From contig NZ_JAQBOI010000261.1 of NCBI RefSeq assembly GCF_028288105.1, positions 1-38,908 of the forward strand: a stretch of 38,908 nt of DNA. Reading direction: 5' to 3'. The first letter of the stretch is position 1. Every line of letters begins with the position of its first letter. Below are positions 1-8,636 of the stretch, piece by piece. Origin of the DNA: Mucilaginibacter sp. GTDB lineage: Bacteria; Bacteroidota; Bacteroidia; Sphingobacteriales; Sphingobacteriaceae. Position numbers and translations under genes: made by a program. The notes beneath the pieces were generated by a model that had not been told where the DNA came from, made no database searches, and saw only the letters and a program-made list of their open reading frames with translations.

Positions 1-1298
1 GGGATAAACCTCAATTAAGGGAGTTATTAGAAAAAGTGCTTCCTGCCAAAAAAGAACTGGCTGATGTGGAAATAACCCAAACTTTTTCCGAATTAGGAGA
101 AATTAACCTCTGTCTTAATGCCCGCGAAATTGATAACCTTAATGGCGAAAAACTCATTTTGCTATCCATGGAAGATGTTACCGCGAAGCGTAAAGTTGAA
201 AAGGGCCTGGCAGAGGTAGAACGCTTACTGAGTGAAAGCAAAGAACGCTTAAAATTCGCAGTGGAATCAGCAGGTTTAGGTACCTGGGATTATAACCCCA
301 AAACTAAAGAGTTAATATGCGACAAACGCTGTAAAGAAATATTCAATTTCCCAACCGCAGGCAATATTGATATAACCTCGTTTTTTGAAATGATACACCC
401 TGACGACCGGGAGCGGGTGGAAACCAGCATTTGCGAAACCTTAAAAGATGTAAATTCAGGTCAGTTTAATATTGATTACCGTACCGTAGCTATTAATGAA
501 AAAATAAAATGGCTTAAGGCTAAAGGCAGTGCTTATTTTAATGAGCAAGGTGAGGCAGTGCGGTTTATAGGAACGCTGCTGGATATTACCGCTCAAAAAT
601 TACTGGACGAGGCTACTAAAGAATTATTAAAGAAAAAGGATGAATTTATAAGCATTGCCAGCCATGAGTTAAAAACGCCCATAACCAGCTTAAAGGCATC
701 ATTGCAAATATTAGATAAGCTGAAGGATAACCCTACATCGGTAATGCTACCCAAATTAATAGCTGTTGCCAACAAAAGCATGGAAAAGATAAGCAGCCTT
801 GTAGAAGACCTGCTGAACGTAAGCAAGCTAAACCAAGGCCAGCTGCATTTACACAAAACCCATTTTGTTATTAGTGATGTTATTGATGGCTGTTGCCATC
901 ACGTACGCGCCGAAGGGATATTTACTATAAAAACCGAAGGTGATAAAACACTTGAGGTGTATGCCGATGCGGGTAGAATTGAACAAATACTGGTCAATTT
1001 TGTAAACAATGCTATCAAATATGCCCCACAATCAAAAGAGATACTTATCAATATCGAAAAAGCGGGTAAGATGGTTCGGGTATCAGTTAATGATAAAGGG
1101 CCGGGCATAGCGCCAGATATGATACCTCATTTATTTGACAGGTATTACCGGGTTGATAAAAGCGGCACTCAGTACTCTGGCTTGGGTTTAGGCTTATACA
1201 TTTGTGCCGAGATCATCAAAAAACTTGGCGGGCAAATTGGCGTGGATAGCGAAATTAATAAAGGAAGTAGTTTTTGGTTCACACTCCCTTTATCATAA
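1..1298 (+). CDS. PAS-domain sensor histidine kinase, C-terminal part (5' end outside window)
   Basis: The reading frame is open to the first base of the window, so the GTG at 36 is not a real start. Residues are numbered from that GTG. The first ~50 residues are the end of one PAS domain. A second PAS domain spans about 70-190, with the typical HPDDRERV stretch near 121. A HisKA dimerisation helix carries the phospho-acceptor in ASHELKTP (His 210). A HATPase_c domain follows, with N-box NFVNNAIKYA near 321, G1 box DKGPGIAP near 353 and G2 box GLGLGLYI near 382. The protein should autophosphorylate on His 210 and pass the phosphate to a response regulator, which is not visible here. The first visible residues (PQLRELLEKVLP) resemble the region just before the PAS part of CheB-CheR-PAS-kinase fusions, so the missing N-terminus may carry methylesterase/methyltransferase domains; that is inference. 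No transmembrane segment is visible in this part. Confidence 0.9.
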   Translation, partial: DKPQLRELLEKVLPAKKELADVEITQTFSELGEINLCLNAREIDNLNGEKLILLSMEDVTAKRKVEKGLAEVERLLSESKERLKFAVESAGLGTWDYNPKTKELICDKRCKEIFNFPTAGNIDITSFFEMIHPDDRERVETSICETLKDVNSGQFNIDYRTVAINEKIKWLKAKGSAYFNEQGEAVRFIGTLLDITAQKLLDEATKELLKKKDEFISIASHELKTPITSLKASLQILDKLKDNPTSVMLPKLIAVANKSMEKISSLVEDLLNVSKLNQGQLHLHKTHFVISDVIDGCCHHVRAEGIFTIKTEGDKTLEVYADAGRIEQILVNFVNNAIKYAPQSKEILINIEKAGKMVRVSVNDKGPGIAPDMIPHLFDRYYRVDKSGTQYSGLGLGLYICAEIIKKLGGQIGVDSEINKGSSFWFTLPLS

Positions 1299-1304
1299 GC
1301 AAAA

Positions 1305-1330
1305 AGCCCCGTAAACATGTTTACGGGGCT
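1305..1330 (-). terminator. Perfect 26-bp palindrome, terminator between convergent genes
   Basis: The 26 bases form an exact inverted repeat, G+C rich in its outer part (AGCCCCGTAAAC plus its complement). It lies between the kinase stop at 1298 and the amylase stop at 1356, which face each other. On the minus strand the hairpin is followed by a short U run (complement of 1301-1304), so it fits best as the intrinsic terminator of the amylase operon. It may also stop plus-strand transcripts, although no T run follows on that side. Confidence 0.8.
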
Positions 1331-1355
1331 AACCAAATATAAATTAACCAAAAAC

Positions 1356-2738
1356 TTATTGTGTTAACACCATGTGCTGGTATGGTTGCAAATACAACTG
1401 GCCGTTTAAAGCCACAGTTACATTACTAAAAGCGTTTTTCCAACCCGCGCCTGCAAGGGCTGGTGGTATGGTATAAGTCGCATTTTTATTACGCATATTG
1501 GCTATAACCAACACCTTTTGCTTATCGTTTGATTTTGTAAATACGGCTACATCATCGCTGCTGTAAACGCTAAGGTTACCCGTTTTAACGGCATCACTAC
1601 CAGCCCTAAAATTAAGAATACTCTTATATTCGGCCGTCATATCCGGGTTGGTTGACCAATCTATCGGCGTATTGTAAAAGAAATCTATCTTTTGGGTAGT
1701 ACCTACTTCCTGCCCGTTGTAAATCATTGGCACCCCTTTCATATAAGCCGTAACCAGGAATGCTGCCATGGAGCCGGTTTTGCCACCATAAATATTTACA
1801 GGGCTGCCATCGCTCAGGTAAACATCGTGATTGGTGGTGTACCTAACCACTTGCGAACCCGGCAGCGCGCTTGCATATTCACTTGTATTTAAGTTTTGTA
1901 AAAGCGTAAGCGAGTTTGAATTATCAAATATCTTGTTCTTAAGATCTGCGTAATAACCCATGCCATAAACCATTTGGAAACCCGCCTGAAAATGATCTGC
2001 GCGGGTACCTTCGGCAAGCATTAATAGTTTGTGGCTTTTAATGCTCTTCATGGCATCATTTGCCTGCTTCCAAAAATCAAGCGGAACAAAATCAGCGGCA
2101 TCACAACGGTAACCATCGATATTTGCATTGTAAACCCAGTATTTCATGGCGTCTATCATCGCGGCACGCATATCTTTATTGGTGTAATCAAGCGCTATTA
2201 CATCTGCCCAGTTGGTGCCCGTTGGTGGTGTAAAGTTGCCATTAGCATCCAGTTTGTACCAGCTTTTATTTGCCGTCCATGCGTTATCCCACGAGGTGTG
2301 GTTAGCAACCCAATCGAGTATAACAGCCATCCCTTTTGAATGGGCGGCGTTTACAAGTGCTTTTAGGTCTTCCATAGTACCAAATTCCGTATTAACAGAT
2401 TTGTAATCTTTAACAGAATAAGGTGAACCTAATCCGCCTGCCGACTTCACTACCCCTACCGGGTAAACTGGCATCAGGTAAACTACGTTTACGCCAAGGC
2501 TTTTTATATCATCAAGCTTTGCTGTAACACTTTTAAAATCGTGGTTGTTACTAAAAGCGCGCAGGTTTACCTGATAAATAATGGCATCGGTTGTGTTAGG
2601 TACGTTGGCATATGGTGTTCCATATTGCGCGTAAACCGGGTCGGTTTTAACATTGTTATTGCTATCCTTTTTACAAAAACTGAAAATGGTTACGAGTGAA
2701 ATAAGCAGCAGCTTCATTAGTGTTGGTTTTAATTTCAT
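1356..2738 (-). CDS. GH13 alpha-amylase family lipoprotein (SusG-like)
   Basis: Predicted endo-acting alpha-glucan hydrolase of family GH13, cleaving alpha-1,4 bonds in starch or glycogen at the cell surface or in the periplasm. The N-terminus is a lipoprotein signal with Cys 22 as the acylated residue (IFSFCKKD). All four GH13 regions are present: region I DWVANH (142-147), region II GYRCDAAD with nucleophile Asp 213 and Arg 211, region III LAEGT with acid/base Glu 243, and region IV NHD (303-305). At 460 residues it is shorter than Bacteroides SusG, and I see no room for the carbohydrate-binding domain that interrupts SusG. It is the last gene of the susC-D-E operon, separated from susE by a 43-bp gap that contains a hairpin. 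A start at Met 8 is also possible and would keep the lipobox. The family call is firm; the precise substrate and product are inferred. Confidence 0.9.
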   Translation of the reverse strand: MKLKPTLMKLLLISLVTIFSFCKKDSNNNVKTDPVYAQYGTPYANVPNTTDAIIYQVNLRAFSNNHDFKSVTAKLDDIKSLGVNVVYLMPVYPVGVVKSAGGLGSPYSVKDYKSVNTEFGTMEDLKALVNAAHSKGMAVILDWVANHTSWDNAWTANKSWYKLDANGNFTPPTGTNWADVIALDYTNKDMRAAMIDAMKYWVYNANIDGYRCDAADFVPLDFWKQANDAMKSIKSHKLLMLAEGTRADHFQAGFQMVYGMGYYADLKNKIFDNSNSLTLLQNLNTSEYASALPGSQVVRYTTNHDVYLSDGSPVNIYGGKTGSMAAFLVTAYMKGVPMIYNGQEVGTTQKIDFFYNTPIDWSTNPDMTAEYKSILNFRAGSDAVKTGNLSVYSSDDVAVFTKSNDKQKVLVIANMRNKNATYTIPPALAGAGWKNAFSNVTVALNGQLYLQPYQHMVLTQ

Positions 2739-2751
2739 AATTTCAAATTAA

Positions 2752-2778
2752 ATAAGGCGGTGGCATGCACCGCCTTAT
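2752..2778 (-). promoter_or_regulatory. Intra-operon stem-loop between susE-like and amylase genes
   Basis: An exact 11-bp inverted repeat (ATAAGGCGGTG and its complement) with a 5-nt loop, filling the short gap after the susE-like stop. On the minus strand it is followed by an A/U-rich stretch, so it may act as a partial terminator, or as a 3'-end stabiliser that leaves the upstream susCDE message more abundant than the enzyme message. Comparable hairpins sit at the same junction in the other two loci (19747-19777 and 33783-33814). Confidence 0.7.
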
Positions 2779-2781
2779 GAA

Positions 2782-3867
2782 TTAATTTTTCTTGAGTTTA
2801 TAATTGTAGTTTGACGGATCGTGCAGATCAAGCGTAATGGTATAATTACCGTCTGATGGTACGGTGATATTGCCTACCGCTCCATCGTAACCAAATACAG
2901 GGCTATCTGCGTAAGCAAGGTTACCATCGGCATTTACACCAAAATCTATAACCCATGCATTATTAGCCCTAAATTTGAATGAGCCGTCTTTTTTCATATC
3001 ACAGGTTACAGACCATACTTGCTTAGCGGGATCGTAGGTAAGCTGTGTATCGGTATTCCAACCACCCGGCGACGCATCACCCAATATTGACCATGTAGTT
3101 CGCACTGCCGACCACGTATTGGTATTCAAGTTAATTGATACTTGTATATAACCCGGTCCCGGCGAAATTAAACCACCTGCCAAACCATCGGTAGTGATTG
3201 CACCGTTGCCGCCATCACCATAATTGATGTGATCCCAATCTTGCGCGGTGGTAAACTTAAAGTAGTAATTATCTGCCGCAGGCATATACACATAGGCCTC
3301 GTAGATTTTTGGCTTTAAGGCCGCAGCTGTTGTTGCCGTACCGGGGCTCCATCCCTGATAGTTGCCCGGAATGTACAACAATGGATAAGTTGCAACCGGC
3401 TGATATGGTGTTACTTTTACAACAATTGGTTTGCTGTAAGCATACTGATCCTGGTATGATTGTACCCTTACTACCAAAGCACCTTCGGTACCCGGGGCTA
3501 TACCCATATCGGTAGCAAGTGTGTTCAAGTCTCTACCTAAGTACGATTTGCTTAGCACATCGTTACCTATAGTGATACTCTTGGCATTCCCCCATGCGCT
3601 GGTACCAACCGTATCTGCAGGTACATCAATTTGCAGAGTATAAGTTACTGATGCCTTAATGGTATACTCAACCGCTGGCCAAAAAAAGGTAATAACCGAT
3701 GTGGTATCATTAGCCTTTGAAAGCGTTACTGCTGCAGTTGAAGCACTAAGGTTGCTTGAACCCGTACTAAAAGGCACCGTTTTCAGCACCGTTAAATTAG
3801 CCTCCTTCTTACATCCAAAAGCTAAACAGGCAACCAGAATTATAGCGAGATTTAATATTTTTTTCAT
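2782..3867 (-). CDS. SusE/SusF-type starch-binding outer-membrane lipoprotein
   Basis: Surface lipoprotein that probably binds alpha-glucan and helps feed the SusC/SusD transporter. It starts with a lipoprotein signal (LAFGCKKE, Cys 19). Residues ~25-150 form an immunoglobulin-like N-terminal domain of SusE type. Two successive beta-sandwich modules follow, recognisable by YIPGNYQGWSP (about 170) and by WSILGDASPGGWNTDT (about 260); the aromatic residues and the pattern ending in FKFR are typical of the tandem starch-binding modules of SusE and SusF. With one Ig-like domain plus two binding modules, its size of 361 residues suits SusE better than the longer SusF. It lies 12 bp downstream of the susD gene and is clearly co-transcribed with it. 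Evidence is motif and context based. Confidence 0.87.
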   Translation of the reverse strand: MKKILNLAIILVACLAFGCKKEANLTVLKTVPFSTGSSNLSASTAAVTLSKANDTTSVITFFWPAVEYTIKASVTYTLQIDVPADTVGTSAWGNAKSITIGNDVLSKSYLGRDLNTLATDMGIAPGTEGALVVRVQSYQDQYAYSKPIVVKVTPYQPVATYPLLYIPGNYQGWSPGTATTAAALKPKIYEAYVYMPAADNYYFKFTTAQDWDHINYGDGGNGAITTDGLAGGLISPGPGYIQVSINLNTNTWSAVRTTWSILGDASPGGWNTDTQLTYDPAKQVWSVTCDMKKDGSFKFRANNAWVIDFGVNADGNLAYADSPVFGYDGAVGNITVPSDGNYTITLDLHDPSNYNYKLKKN

Positions 3868-3879
3868 GATCCTGATGAA

Positions 3880-5370
3880 TTAATTATAACCTGGGTTTTG
3901 TTTTAAATTTTTGTTCGCATCAAGCGCGCCGGTAGGTATAGGAAACAGTTTTCTGAAATCGCCCACGGCAGGCACAAAGCCATGCGCCAGTGTAAATTTG
4001 TTAAACCTGATCATATCCTGCCTGCGGTGACCTTCCCAGTTCAATTCAAAGCCACGCTCGTCATAAATATTGTCAAGCGTTGGGGCTGCGGCTAATGCGC
4101 CTAAACCGGCACGTTGCCTAACCGCGTCAATAAACGGTTTCGCAGCAGCCGCGTTACCTAAACGCACATTACATTCGGCTTGCATCAGCATAATATCCGC
4201 GTAGCGATAAATTGGGAAATCGTTTGATGCACCACCACCATTCATTGGTACTGCGGGTACAAATTTGGTATCCCTTACACCTTCATTGGGCGCGGCACCC
4301 GGTGCATCAAGTGATGTTACCGTAGTGCTGTAATCAACGCCACCCGGTTGCGGGCCAACTAAGAATTGCTTTCTGCGGATATCATTAGCATCAAACTTGG
4401 TATAATACTCCTGAGGTACTATAGATCCGTTCCAGCCGCTATAGCCAAACAATGCCTGGAAATTTGGCCCGTTAAGGCTACGGATAGTTAGAATGTTACG
4501 TGATACAATATCTACCGTTACATACATCGACAAAATGGTTTCGTCTGTTGGGTTAACATCACCAAAAAGCTCGTAATACTGGTAACCCAGCGGACTGGCC
4601 CCATTTGCGCCACCCGGGTGCAGCGAAAAGCCACCCTGTGCAATTTTATTACAAGCGGCAAGGCATTCGGTCCATTTTGGTGTGCCGGTATAAACCTCGG
4701 CATTAAGGTAAACCTTAGCCAATAGCGCATAACCTGCCCATTTGTTAAAACGACCATAGTAAACGCCGCCTTTGGTTTCAGATAGTTTATCAACATTGTC
4801 GGTAAGCTCCTTTACAATAAAATCGAACACTACTTTACGATCTGCCTGTGGCAGTTTATCAACCGTAATGTCGTTATCGGTATAGAAAGGCACGTTACCA
4901 AAATCGTCTATCAGCAAATAATAGAAAAACGCGCGAAGTACCTTTGCTTCTGCAATTTTAGATTCATCGGCCTTTGCTTTCTCCAACTGCTCTACCGCAA
5001 GGTTGGCTGTATAAACAGATTTGTAAAGCCAGTTCCAGGTATTACTAATAATGCCCATGCTGGGCAGCCATTGGCGCTGGTAAAGCTGTGCAAAATCAAG
5101 CTGCCAATCGCCGGTGTTACGGTGAGGGATAACCTGCTCATCGCTCGACATGGCATTTAAGTCATACCAGCCGTTATCGGCACCAGCATATCCAACACCA
5201 TTCCAGTTGCCCCCTACCTGCGAATACACGTTGGCAAGAGCAACATCCGCGCCTTTTGGCGAAGCGTAAAAATCTCCGGCCTCATATTTATCATATACAT
5301 TTTCATTAACCTTGGTACAACTTTGCGCTGCCAGGCCAATAATTAAAATGCTTGTTAATATCTTTTTCAT
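3880..5370 (-). CDS. SusD/RagB-family nutrient-binding lipoprotein (alpha-glucan locus)
   Basis: Outer-membrane lipoprotein that forms the lid of the SusC transporter and captures oligosaccharides at the cell surface. The signal peptide ends at Cys 18 (AAQSCTKV). The helical TPR-like scaffold is evident from stretches such as AEAKVLRAFFYYLL and from the usual C-terminal SusD block: a short YADIMLMQAECNVRLG helix, then FELNWEGHRRQDMIRF, and an ending LKQNPGYN. Its 496 residues are normal for the family. It follows susC by 13 bp and precedes the SusE-like gene by 12 bp. Alpha-glucan specificity is inferred from the neighbouring SusE, SusR-like and GH13 proteins and cannot be read from this sequence. 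Confidence 0.94.
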   Translation of the reverse strand: MKKILTSILIIGLAAQSCTKVNENVYDKYEAGDFYASPKGADVALANVYSQVGGNWNGVGYAGADNGWYDLNAMSSDEQVIPHRNTGDWQLDFAQLYQRQWLPSMGIISNTWNWLYKSVYTANLAVEQLEKAKADESKIAEAKVLRAFFYYLLIDDFGNVPFYTDNDITVDKLPQADRKVVFDFIVKELTDNVDKLSETKGGVYYGRFNKWAGYALLAKVYLNAEVYTGTPKWTECLAACNKIAQGGFSLHPGGANGASPLGYQYYELFGDVNPTDETILSMYVTVDIVSRNILTIRSLNGPNFQALFGYSGWNGSIVPQEYYTKFDANDIRRKQFLVGPQPGGVDYSTTVTSLDAPGAAPNEGVRDTKFVPAVPMNGGGASNDFPIYRYADIMLMQAECNVRLGNAAAAKPFIDAVRQRAGLGALAAAPTLDNIYDERGFELNWEGHRRQDMIRFNKFTLAHGFVPAVGDFRKLFPIPTGALDANKNLKQNPGYN

Positions 5371-5383
5371 CTTGAATAAGTAT

Positions 5384-8332
5384 TTATTTTAACACTACAT
5401 TTAAACCTAACGAGAAGGTGCGGGTACGCGGATAGATCCCGTTATCTACACCAGATGTGTTGTTACCACTCACGTTCAACTCTGGGTCGATACCTGAGTA
5501 CTTGGTTATCAGCAGCAAGTTTGTACCTGTAAGAGATAAGCGTAACGAGCTGATATATTTCGATTTTGTATCGATACGATAACCAACATTAAGATTTTCC
5601 CAACGGATAAATGAGCCATCTTCTAACCACAGGTCGCTTCCGTATTGCGAATGAAACAAGCCCAATGGGATAGCATTTTCCAGCACGTTAGCTTTACCAA
5701 GATTTTCGAAATAGCTTAGGTTTGCACGTATAGCATTGTAAATTTTATTACCACCCGAGCCTCGCCACACCATTGATGCATCGAAGTTTTTGTAGCTAAA
5801 GCTGGGTGTAAACGCGAAGTTATAAGTTGGCAATGCCGAGCCTTCAAAAACCCTGTCGGGGCTTTGGTTACCCTGGTCAATGATACCATTTTCATCCTGG
5901 TCTACAACCGTTTCTGAGTTTGTAGCATCTTTACCTAAGTGTTTAATAATATTATAAGTACCTATTGGCCTGCCTTTTATGAGGTAAGCGTTTGAGCCCC
6001 ATGATACGTAATCGGTATTTAACTGTACGCCGTTTATAGAACCGCTTAGGTTAAGCACCTTATTTTTAAGGAAGGATGCATTACCCGCCAATGTTAACGT
6101 GGTATTTTTGTTTTTTATGACCTGGTAGGCCAAAGAAACCTCTAAACCACGGTTTAACAAACTACCTACGTTGGCCACAATATTAGGGTAAGGGTATGGC
6201 GGCTGAGGTACCGTATAATTAAACAACAGGTTATCGGTAGTTGCGGTATAAACGTCAACCGTACCGGTTAAGCGGTCGTTAAGAAATCCAAAATCGATGC
6301 CTAAACTGGATTGCTTGCGTGTTTCCCATTTAAGATCGGCGTTTGGATTTTGGCTGATAACAAAATTGGTAATTGATTGACCACCAAAGTATGTTACACC
6401 TGCATAGCCCACTAACTGCAATGAGTTTTGCGGAAACAAACCTTGCTGGTTACCGGTAACACCGTAACCGCCACGCAGTTTTAAGGTACTGAAGAGGTTT
6501 TGGTTCTTCATAAAACCTTCCTGATCTATACGCCATGCCAAGGATGCCGATGGGAAATTACCCCACTTGTTGTTAGCACCGAATACCGATGAACCATCTC
6601 TGCGGAAACTGGCTGTTAACAGGTAACGGTTATTAAACGAGTAGTTAACCCTACCCAAAAATGACACCAGGTTACGGTCATTTTTGTAGGATGATATATC
6701 GCCCGGGGTAACTTTTGAAAGATCGCCGAGTTGTAATGCATTGTAAGTTGCAATATCATTTATAAAGCCTTTTGCCTGTGCAAAATTACCATTATAGGTT
6801 TGCGACTGATACTCGTAAACAGCAACCGCATCTAAATGGTGTACACCAAAATCCACCTTGTAATTTAAGCTGATGTCGGTCAGTTTTTCATCCTGATGGT
6901 AGTTGCTGATATTGGCTATACCCTGGTTATCAATAGCAGTAGAAACTGTTGAAGCAGCAGGTAAATAATAGCCTGTGTTACCATTAACCCTTCTCCAACT
7001 GCCAAACCAACCGGCCGTTAAGCCTTTGTACAATTGCAGATCGGCCCTTAAGCTACCAAATAAATTGTCTACATGTGTTTTGTTAACAACAGTTTGCGTA
7101 ACAGCATATGGGTTAATGTATTGGAATACATTAGGGTCACTATAAAAGCTGCCATCCGGGTTTAAAACCGGGTCTGTTGGCCTTGATACGTATGCATTAC
7201 TAAACAGGTTTGATGTAAACGCTGCCCTGCCTATAGTTGGCGGACTATAGTTTGCATCGTTCACCCCGCTATTCAAATTCATGGTAAGTGTTAACTTATC
7301 ATCTAATGCTTTTTGGGTTGCCTGTATACGGCCAATGTAGTTTTTATAATTTGATTTAATTACCGTCCCGGTTTGCAATATAGCGCTTACCGATGCACGA
7401 TAGTTAAACTTATCGGCACCGCCGCCAAAGGCAATAGTGTGGTTTTGGGTTGAGCCTGTTTGGTTTAACAGATCTACCCAATTGGTACTGGAACCATGGT
7501 TGGCAGATGCCGGCACACCATATATCTGGCCTTGTTCCCACCACTGATCAGCATTTAATACTTTCAATGTTTTTGGGATAGCATCTACAGACATGTTAGC
7601 GTTATACTCCACACTTGTTCTGCCGGCTTTGTTCTTTTTAGTTGTGATGATCAAAACACCCGGTGCACCACGCGAACCGTAAATAGCCGTTGCAGATGCA
7701 TCTTTCAGGATATCAACAGATTCGATCTCACTTGGCGGAACCTGGTTAAGCAGGTCCATATTACCCTGTATACCATCAACCACAACTAATGGGTCGTTAC
7801 CGCCAATAAGCGAAGTTATACCCCGGATCCGCACACTTGGTGATGTGCCCGGTTCGCTACCTGTTTGGGTAACACTAACACCCGCTGCCCTGCCCGCTAA
7901 TTGTTGCAGCGGATTGGTAATTGGGCCGGGGTTAAGGTCTTTAGTACCTAAATTAGTTACAGCACCCGTTAAGTCAGATTTTTTTTGTGTACCGTACCCT
8001 ACAACCACTACCTCCGATAATGATTTAGAATTTGGCAATAACTGGATAGTTAACGGCTGGTTAGCGATCATGCTTTTCTCGGCCACATCGTAACCGATAA
8101 AACTTACCGTTATTACAATTGCCTGCTGGGTACTGTTCACATGGAAAGCACCATTAGCATCGGTAGCTGTAGCCTGGTCTGTCCCTTTTACACGTATCAC
8201 CGCTCCGGGTAAAGGCACGTTGTTCTCGTCAATTACCTTACCTGCAAATTGGGACTTTTGTGCAAATGTCAGGGTAGCACAAAGAAAGAAAAGCACGGTC
8301 AAGCCGTACTTGAATAAGGAAATGTGTTTCAT
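5384..8332 (-). CDS. SusC/RagA-family TonB-dependent outer-membrane transporter (alpha-glucan locus)
   Basis: TonB-dependent beta-barrel that imports oligosaccharides captured by its SusD partner. A Sec signal peptide (cleavage near ALTFAQ-like residues 20-25) is followed by a carboxypeptidase-D-like regulatory domain (about 28-103; KVIDENNVPLPGAVI) and by the TonB box/plug junction SEVVVVGYGTQKKSDLTGAV (starting near 106). The plug contains the family pattern DILKDASATAIYGSRGAPGV. The remaining ~700 residues form the barrel and end in a typical outer-membrane signature (FSLGLNVVLK). Length (982) is normal. Unlike the SusC of the beta-glucan locus, it has no N-terminal STN domain. That agrees with control by the adjacent SusR-like protein and not by an ECF sigma/anti-sigma pair. 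It is the first gene of the susC-D-E-amylase operon. Confidence 0.95.
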   Translation of the reverse strand: MKHISLFKYGLTVLFFLCATLTFAQKSQFAGKVIDENNVPLPGAVIRVKGTDQATATDANGAFHVNSTQQAIVITVSFIGYDVAEKSMIANQPLTIQLLPNSKSLSEVVVVGYGTQKKSDLTGAVTNLGTKDLNPGPITNPLQQLAGRAAGVSVTQTGSEPGTSPSVRIRGITSLIGGNDPLVVVDGIQGNMDLLNQVPPSEIESVDILKDASATAIYGSRGAPGVLIITTKKNKAGRTSVEYNANMSVDAIPKTLKVLNADQWWEQGQIYGVPASANHGSSTNWVDLLNQTGSTQNHTIAFGGGADKFNYRASVSAILQTGTVIKSNYKNYIGRIQATQKALDDKLTLTMNLNSGVNDANYSPPTIGRAAFTSNLFSNAYVSRPTDPVLNPDGSFYSDPNVFQYINPYAVTQTVVNKTHVDNLFGSLRADLQLYKGLTAGWFGSWRRVNGNTGYYLPAASTVSTAIDNQGIANISNYHQDEKLTDISLNYKVDFGVHHLDAVAVYEYQSQTYNGNFAQAKGFINDIATYNALQLGDLSKVTPGDISSYKNDRNLVSFLGRVNYSFNNRYLLTASFRRDGSSVFGANNKWGNFPSASLAWRIDQEGFMKNQNLFSTLKLRGGYGVTGNQQGLFPQNSLQLVGYAGVTYFGGQSITNFVISQNPNADLKWETRKQSSLGIDFGFLNDRLTGTVDVYTATTDNLLFNYTVPQPPYPYPNIVANVGSLLNRGLEVSLAYQVIKNKNTTLTLAGNASFLKNKVLNLSGSINGVQLNTDYVSWGSNAYLIKGRPIGTYNIIKHLGKDATNSETVVDQDENGIIDQGNQSPDRVFEGSALPTYNFAFTPSFSYKNFDASMVWRGSGGNKIYNAIRANLSYFENLGKANVLENAIPLGLFHSQYGSDLWLEDGSFIRWENLNVGYRIDTKSKYISSLRLSLTGTNLLLITKYSGIDPELNVSGNNTSGVDNGIYPRTRTFSLGLNVVLK

Positions 8333-8362
8333 TTAAAAGGGTTTAATTGGTTTAATTAATTG

Positions 8363-8385
8363 GTTGGCAGTTGAGGCTGGCCAAC
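8363..8385 (-). promoter_or_regulatory. Leader stem-loop about 30 nt before the susC start
   Basis: GTTGG-CAG (8363-8370) pairs with CTG-(G)-CCAAC (8377-8385), giving an 8-bp stem with one bulged G and a 6-nt loop. It would form in the 5' leader of the susC message close to the ribosome-binding region. A role in translational control or message stability is possible but not shown. Confidence 0.4.
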
Positions 8386-8465
8386 AATATCAAAGTAAAA
8401 GAGCTTTACGTTTACATACAATATGCATGAAACCCAATATTAAAAATAGGGCAAAGCATTTCTAA

Positions 8466-8492
8466 TTAATAAATTGATAATCAATTAATTAA
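8466..8492. promoter_or_regulatory. 27-bp A/T-rich dyad, possible operator
   Basis: Two 13-bp arms around a single central base (TTAATAAATTGAT / ATCAATTAATTAA) are complementary except for one position. It lies about 35 bases downstream of the candidate -7 element on the minus strand and about 134 bp before the susC start. The core AATTGAT-N-ATCAATT looks like a protein-binding dyad, perhaps for the SusR-like regulator. A chance occurrence in A/T-rich DNA is not excluded. Confidence 0.35.
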
Positions 8493-8526
8493 ATAAAATA
8501 CAGTCATAGGTTTGTATAGATAATTA

Positions 8527-8534
8527 CAAACTTA
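8527..8534 (-). promoter_or_regulatory. Candidate Bacteroidota -7 promoter element for susC operon
   Basis: On the minus strand the bases read TAAGTTTG, an exact fit to the TAnnTTTG element used by the primary sigma factor of Bacteroidota. No clear TTTG -33 partner is found at the usual distance, which would suit an activator-dependent promoter. It implies a leader of roughly 190 nt. Confidence 0.3.
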
Positions 8535-8636
8535 ATATTAAAAAAAGAGATGTTTTAATACACTATGAGGCATTAATTAAACAAAAAAGCAGAACGCAAA
8601 ATGCCATTTAAGGCGGGAGTGTTTAGAAAAGACAAA

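Larger units (their letters stand above)
8333..8636. other. 304-bp A/T-rich regulatory gap upstream of susC
   Basis: No coding sequence is seen here. The stretch separates the susR-like gene from susC on the same strand and is very A/T rich. It contains a leader stem-loop near the susC start (8363-8385), a 27-bp near-perfect dyad (8466-8492) and one exact match to the Bacteroidota -7 promoter element on the minus strand (8527-8534). It most likely holds the promoter, a long 5' leader and the binding site of the SusR-like activator. Confidence 0.6.

Noticed and set aside
4518..4796. 92-codon minus-strand open frame in another frame of the first susD
   Set aside because: It lies wholly inside the SusD coding frame on the same strand and has a composition unlike a real protein.
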